Positions 4,275 through 5,325 of a stretch of 5,325 bases of DNA are shown here, one piece after another. The position numbers and the translations under genes were made by a program. Each line of letters starts with the position of its first letter. Positions within the stretch are counted from its first letter, which is position 1. Below the pieces are notes generated by a model, which made no database searches, had not been told where the DNA came from, and saw nothing but the letters and a program-made list of their open reading frames with translations. The stretch is from an uncultured Saprospirales bacterium. Lineage in GTDB: Bacteria; Bacteroidota; Bacteroidia; Chitinophagales; JADIYW01. The stretch spans positions 1 to 5,325 of the forward strand of contig CALLKF010000194.1 of the NCBI GenBank assembly GCA_938008535.1, read 5' to 3'.

Positions 4275-5325
4275 TTATGATTGTAGATTTTCCCAATCTT
4301 GCATTAGTTTTTCTAATGCTTTTTTTTCTGTGCCGAGTTGTAATACAGTTTGCTCATCGTATTTACCATCTTCAGAAAGTGCTTCTATTTTTTCTTCTAG
4401 TTTCTTGATATCAAATTCTTTGATGCCAATTTCTTCTTCCAGTTTTGAAATCTGATTTTTGATTCGTTTTGCTTCTTTGTCATCTATTTTATTAACAGGT
4501 GCAGCCACTTCTTTTTTTGCTGAATTGTTTGGAACATTTTGTGGACTCAACTCTACTTCTCTGAAATTAGCAACACGTCTTTCTTCAAAAAATGCGTTCA
4601 CATCGCCAACATGTTCTTGCACCACACCATCTTTAAATTCAAACGTTTTCTCTGTTAAACCAACTAAAAAATCTCTATCGTGCGAAACCACAATAACGGT
4701 TCCTGGATATTTTGAAATGGCATCTTTTAATACATCTTTTGCACGCAAATCTAAGTGATTCGTTGGCTCATCCAAAATCAATACATTGCTTGGATTCAAT
4801 AATAAATGTGCTAAACAAACACGTGCTCGCTCACCACCACTTAGCACAGAAATCTTTTTAGTAGCATCATCGCCAGAAAACATAAATGAACCTAAAATAT
4901 TGCGCACTTGAGCACGTACTTCATTCGGTGCAGTGTCTTCCATATATTGCAAAATGGTCAATTCTTTTGGTAAATGTTCCGCGTGATGTTGCGCAAAAAA
5001 TGCAGTGCTAACATTATGACCAATGGTTAAATCACCAGATGTTGCATCTAATTCTTTTGCAATGATTTTTGCCATTGTAGTTTTTCCCATACCATTTTTG
5101 CCAATGAATGCTACCTTGTCACCACGTTCAATTTCTAAATTTACATCATGGAAAACATGCTTTTCGCCGTAATTTTTTGCCAGGTTTTTTGCAGTTACTA
5201 CTACTTTACCACTTTGCTGACTCATCGGAAATTGAAAACGCATAGAACGAACATCGTCTTGTTCTACTTCAACAATATCCATTTTATCAAGTTTCTTTAC
5301 TAAGCTTTGAGCAAGATCGGAAGAG
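4275..5325 (-). CDS. ABC-F family ATPase, C-terminal part (5' partial)
   Basis: This is the C-terminal part of a soluble ABC-F protein. These twin-ATPase proteins lack membrane segments and mostly act on the ribosome as translation factors or in antibiotic protection. The frame stays open to the window edge: the residues before Met 5282 (AQSLVKKLDK) continue the inter-domain linker helix, so that Met is internal and the first ATPase domain is missing. Numbering from it, the second ATPase domain shows Walker A GKNGMGKTT (61-69), Q-loop Gln98, signature LSGGERAR (147-154), Walker B NVLILDEPTNHLD (166-178) with catalytic Glu172, and switch His201 in VVSHDRDF. All ATPase residues are intact. A Pro/Asn/Ala-rich link (246-262) leads to a charged coiled coil (265-333), as in Uup-type C-terminal domains. 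About 350 of the roughly 540 residues usual for the family are present. The last 12 bases (5314-5325) look like sequencing adapter, so real coding sequence ends at 5313. The ABC-F subfamily cannot be fixed from this half. Confidence 0.95.
   Translation of the reverse strand, partial: SSDLAQSLVKKLDKMDIVEVEQDDVRSMRFQFPMSQQSGKVVVTAKNLAKNYGEKHVFHDVNLEIERGDKVAFIGKNGMGKTTMAKIIAKELDATSGDLTIGHNVSTAFFAQHHAEHLPKELTILQYMEDTAPNEVRAQVRNILGSFMFSGDDATKKISVLSGGERARVCLAHLLLNPSNVLILDEPTNHLDLRAKDVLKDAISKYPGTVIVVSHDRDFLVGLTEKTFEFKDGVVQEHVGDVNAFFEERRVANFREVELSPQNVPNNSAKKEVAAPVNKIDDKEAKRIKNQISKLEEEIGIKEFDIKKLEEKIEALSEDGKYDEQTVLQLGTEKKALEKLMQDWENLQS
5314..5325. other. Probable Illumina adapter remnant at contig end
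   Basis: The last 12 bases, AGATCGGAAGAG, are identical to the start of the Illumina TruSeq adapter (reverse complement CTCTTCCGATCT). They sit exactly at the end of the sequence, inside a coding frame of a conserved gene. They are best treated as untrimmed adapter and not as genomic DNA. Confidence 0.88.

Noticed and set aside
4459..4758. 99-codon open frame on the + strand opposite the ABC-F gene.
   Set aside because: It is antisense to the conserved ATPase domain and coiled coil; its Ser/Thr-rich translation is typical of a shadow of coding sequence.
4275..5313. ABC-F protein as an antibiotic-resistance determinant.
   Set aside because: The interdomain linker that distinguishes resistance types is mostly missing, and the sequence resembles housekeeping Bacteroidota ABC-F proteins with an Uup-like coiled coil.

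Overview
The window is AT-rich (roughly one third G+C by eye) and reads as a chromosomal piece of a Bacteroidota genome, probably from the Flavobacteriia or a related class. The support is a DUF4294 lipid-free secreted protein, a BshB1-type bacillithiol deacetylase, an ABC-F protein of the Bacteroidota type, a TAnnTTTG-like promoter element, no clear Shine-Dalgarno sequences, and a TTCGACAAGCT-type intergenic repeat. Its right edge is a contig end: the last 12 bases match the start of the Illumina TruSeq adapter and are probably not genomic.

Layout. Bases 1-3212 carry four genes on the + strand: a secreted DUF4294 protein (104-739); a glutathione-peroxidase-family thiol peroxidase overlapping it by 41 bases (699-1196), followed by an intrinsic terminator (1216-1243); a secreted protein resembling a sialidase-type beta-propeller (1295-2419); and bshB1 (2508-3212). 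The gap before bshB1 is filled by a pair of oppositely oriented 7-bp-periodic repeat arrays that also encode the last codons of the propeller gene and abut the bshB1 promoter element. Bases 3250-5325 carry two genes on the - strand: an unrecognised secreted protein (4104-3250), and the C-terminal part of an ABC-F ATPase (5325-4275, cut by the contig end) with a strong 14-bp-stem terminator. The two blocks converge across a 37-base gap with no obvious terminator.

How the genes fit together. The thiol peroxidase and BshB1 both belong to thiol redox defence (peroxide reduction and low-molecular-weight thiol synthesis), but they are separated by a terminator and an unrelated gene, so any joint role is inference. 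Three of the six genes encode signal-peptide proteins. The ABC-F protein is probably a ribosome-associated translation factor and not a transporter. I see no phage, transposase, CRISPR array, defence island or RNA gene. The least explained parts are the heptamer repeat pair, the unknown two-part secreted protein and the propeller protein.
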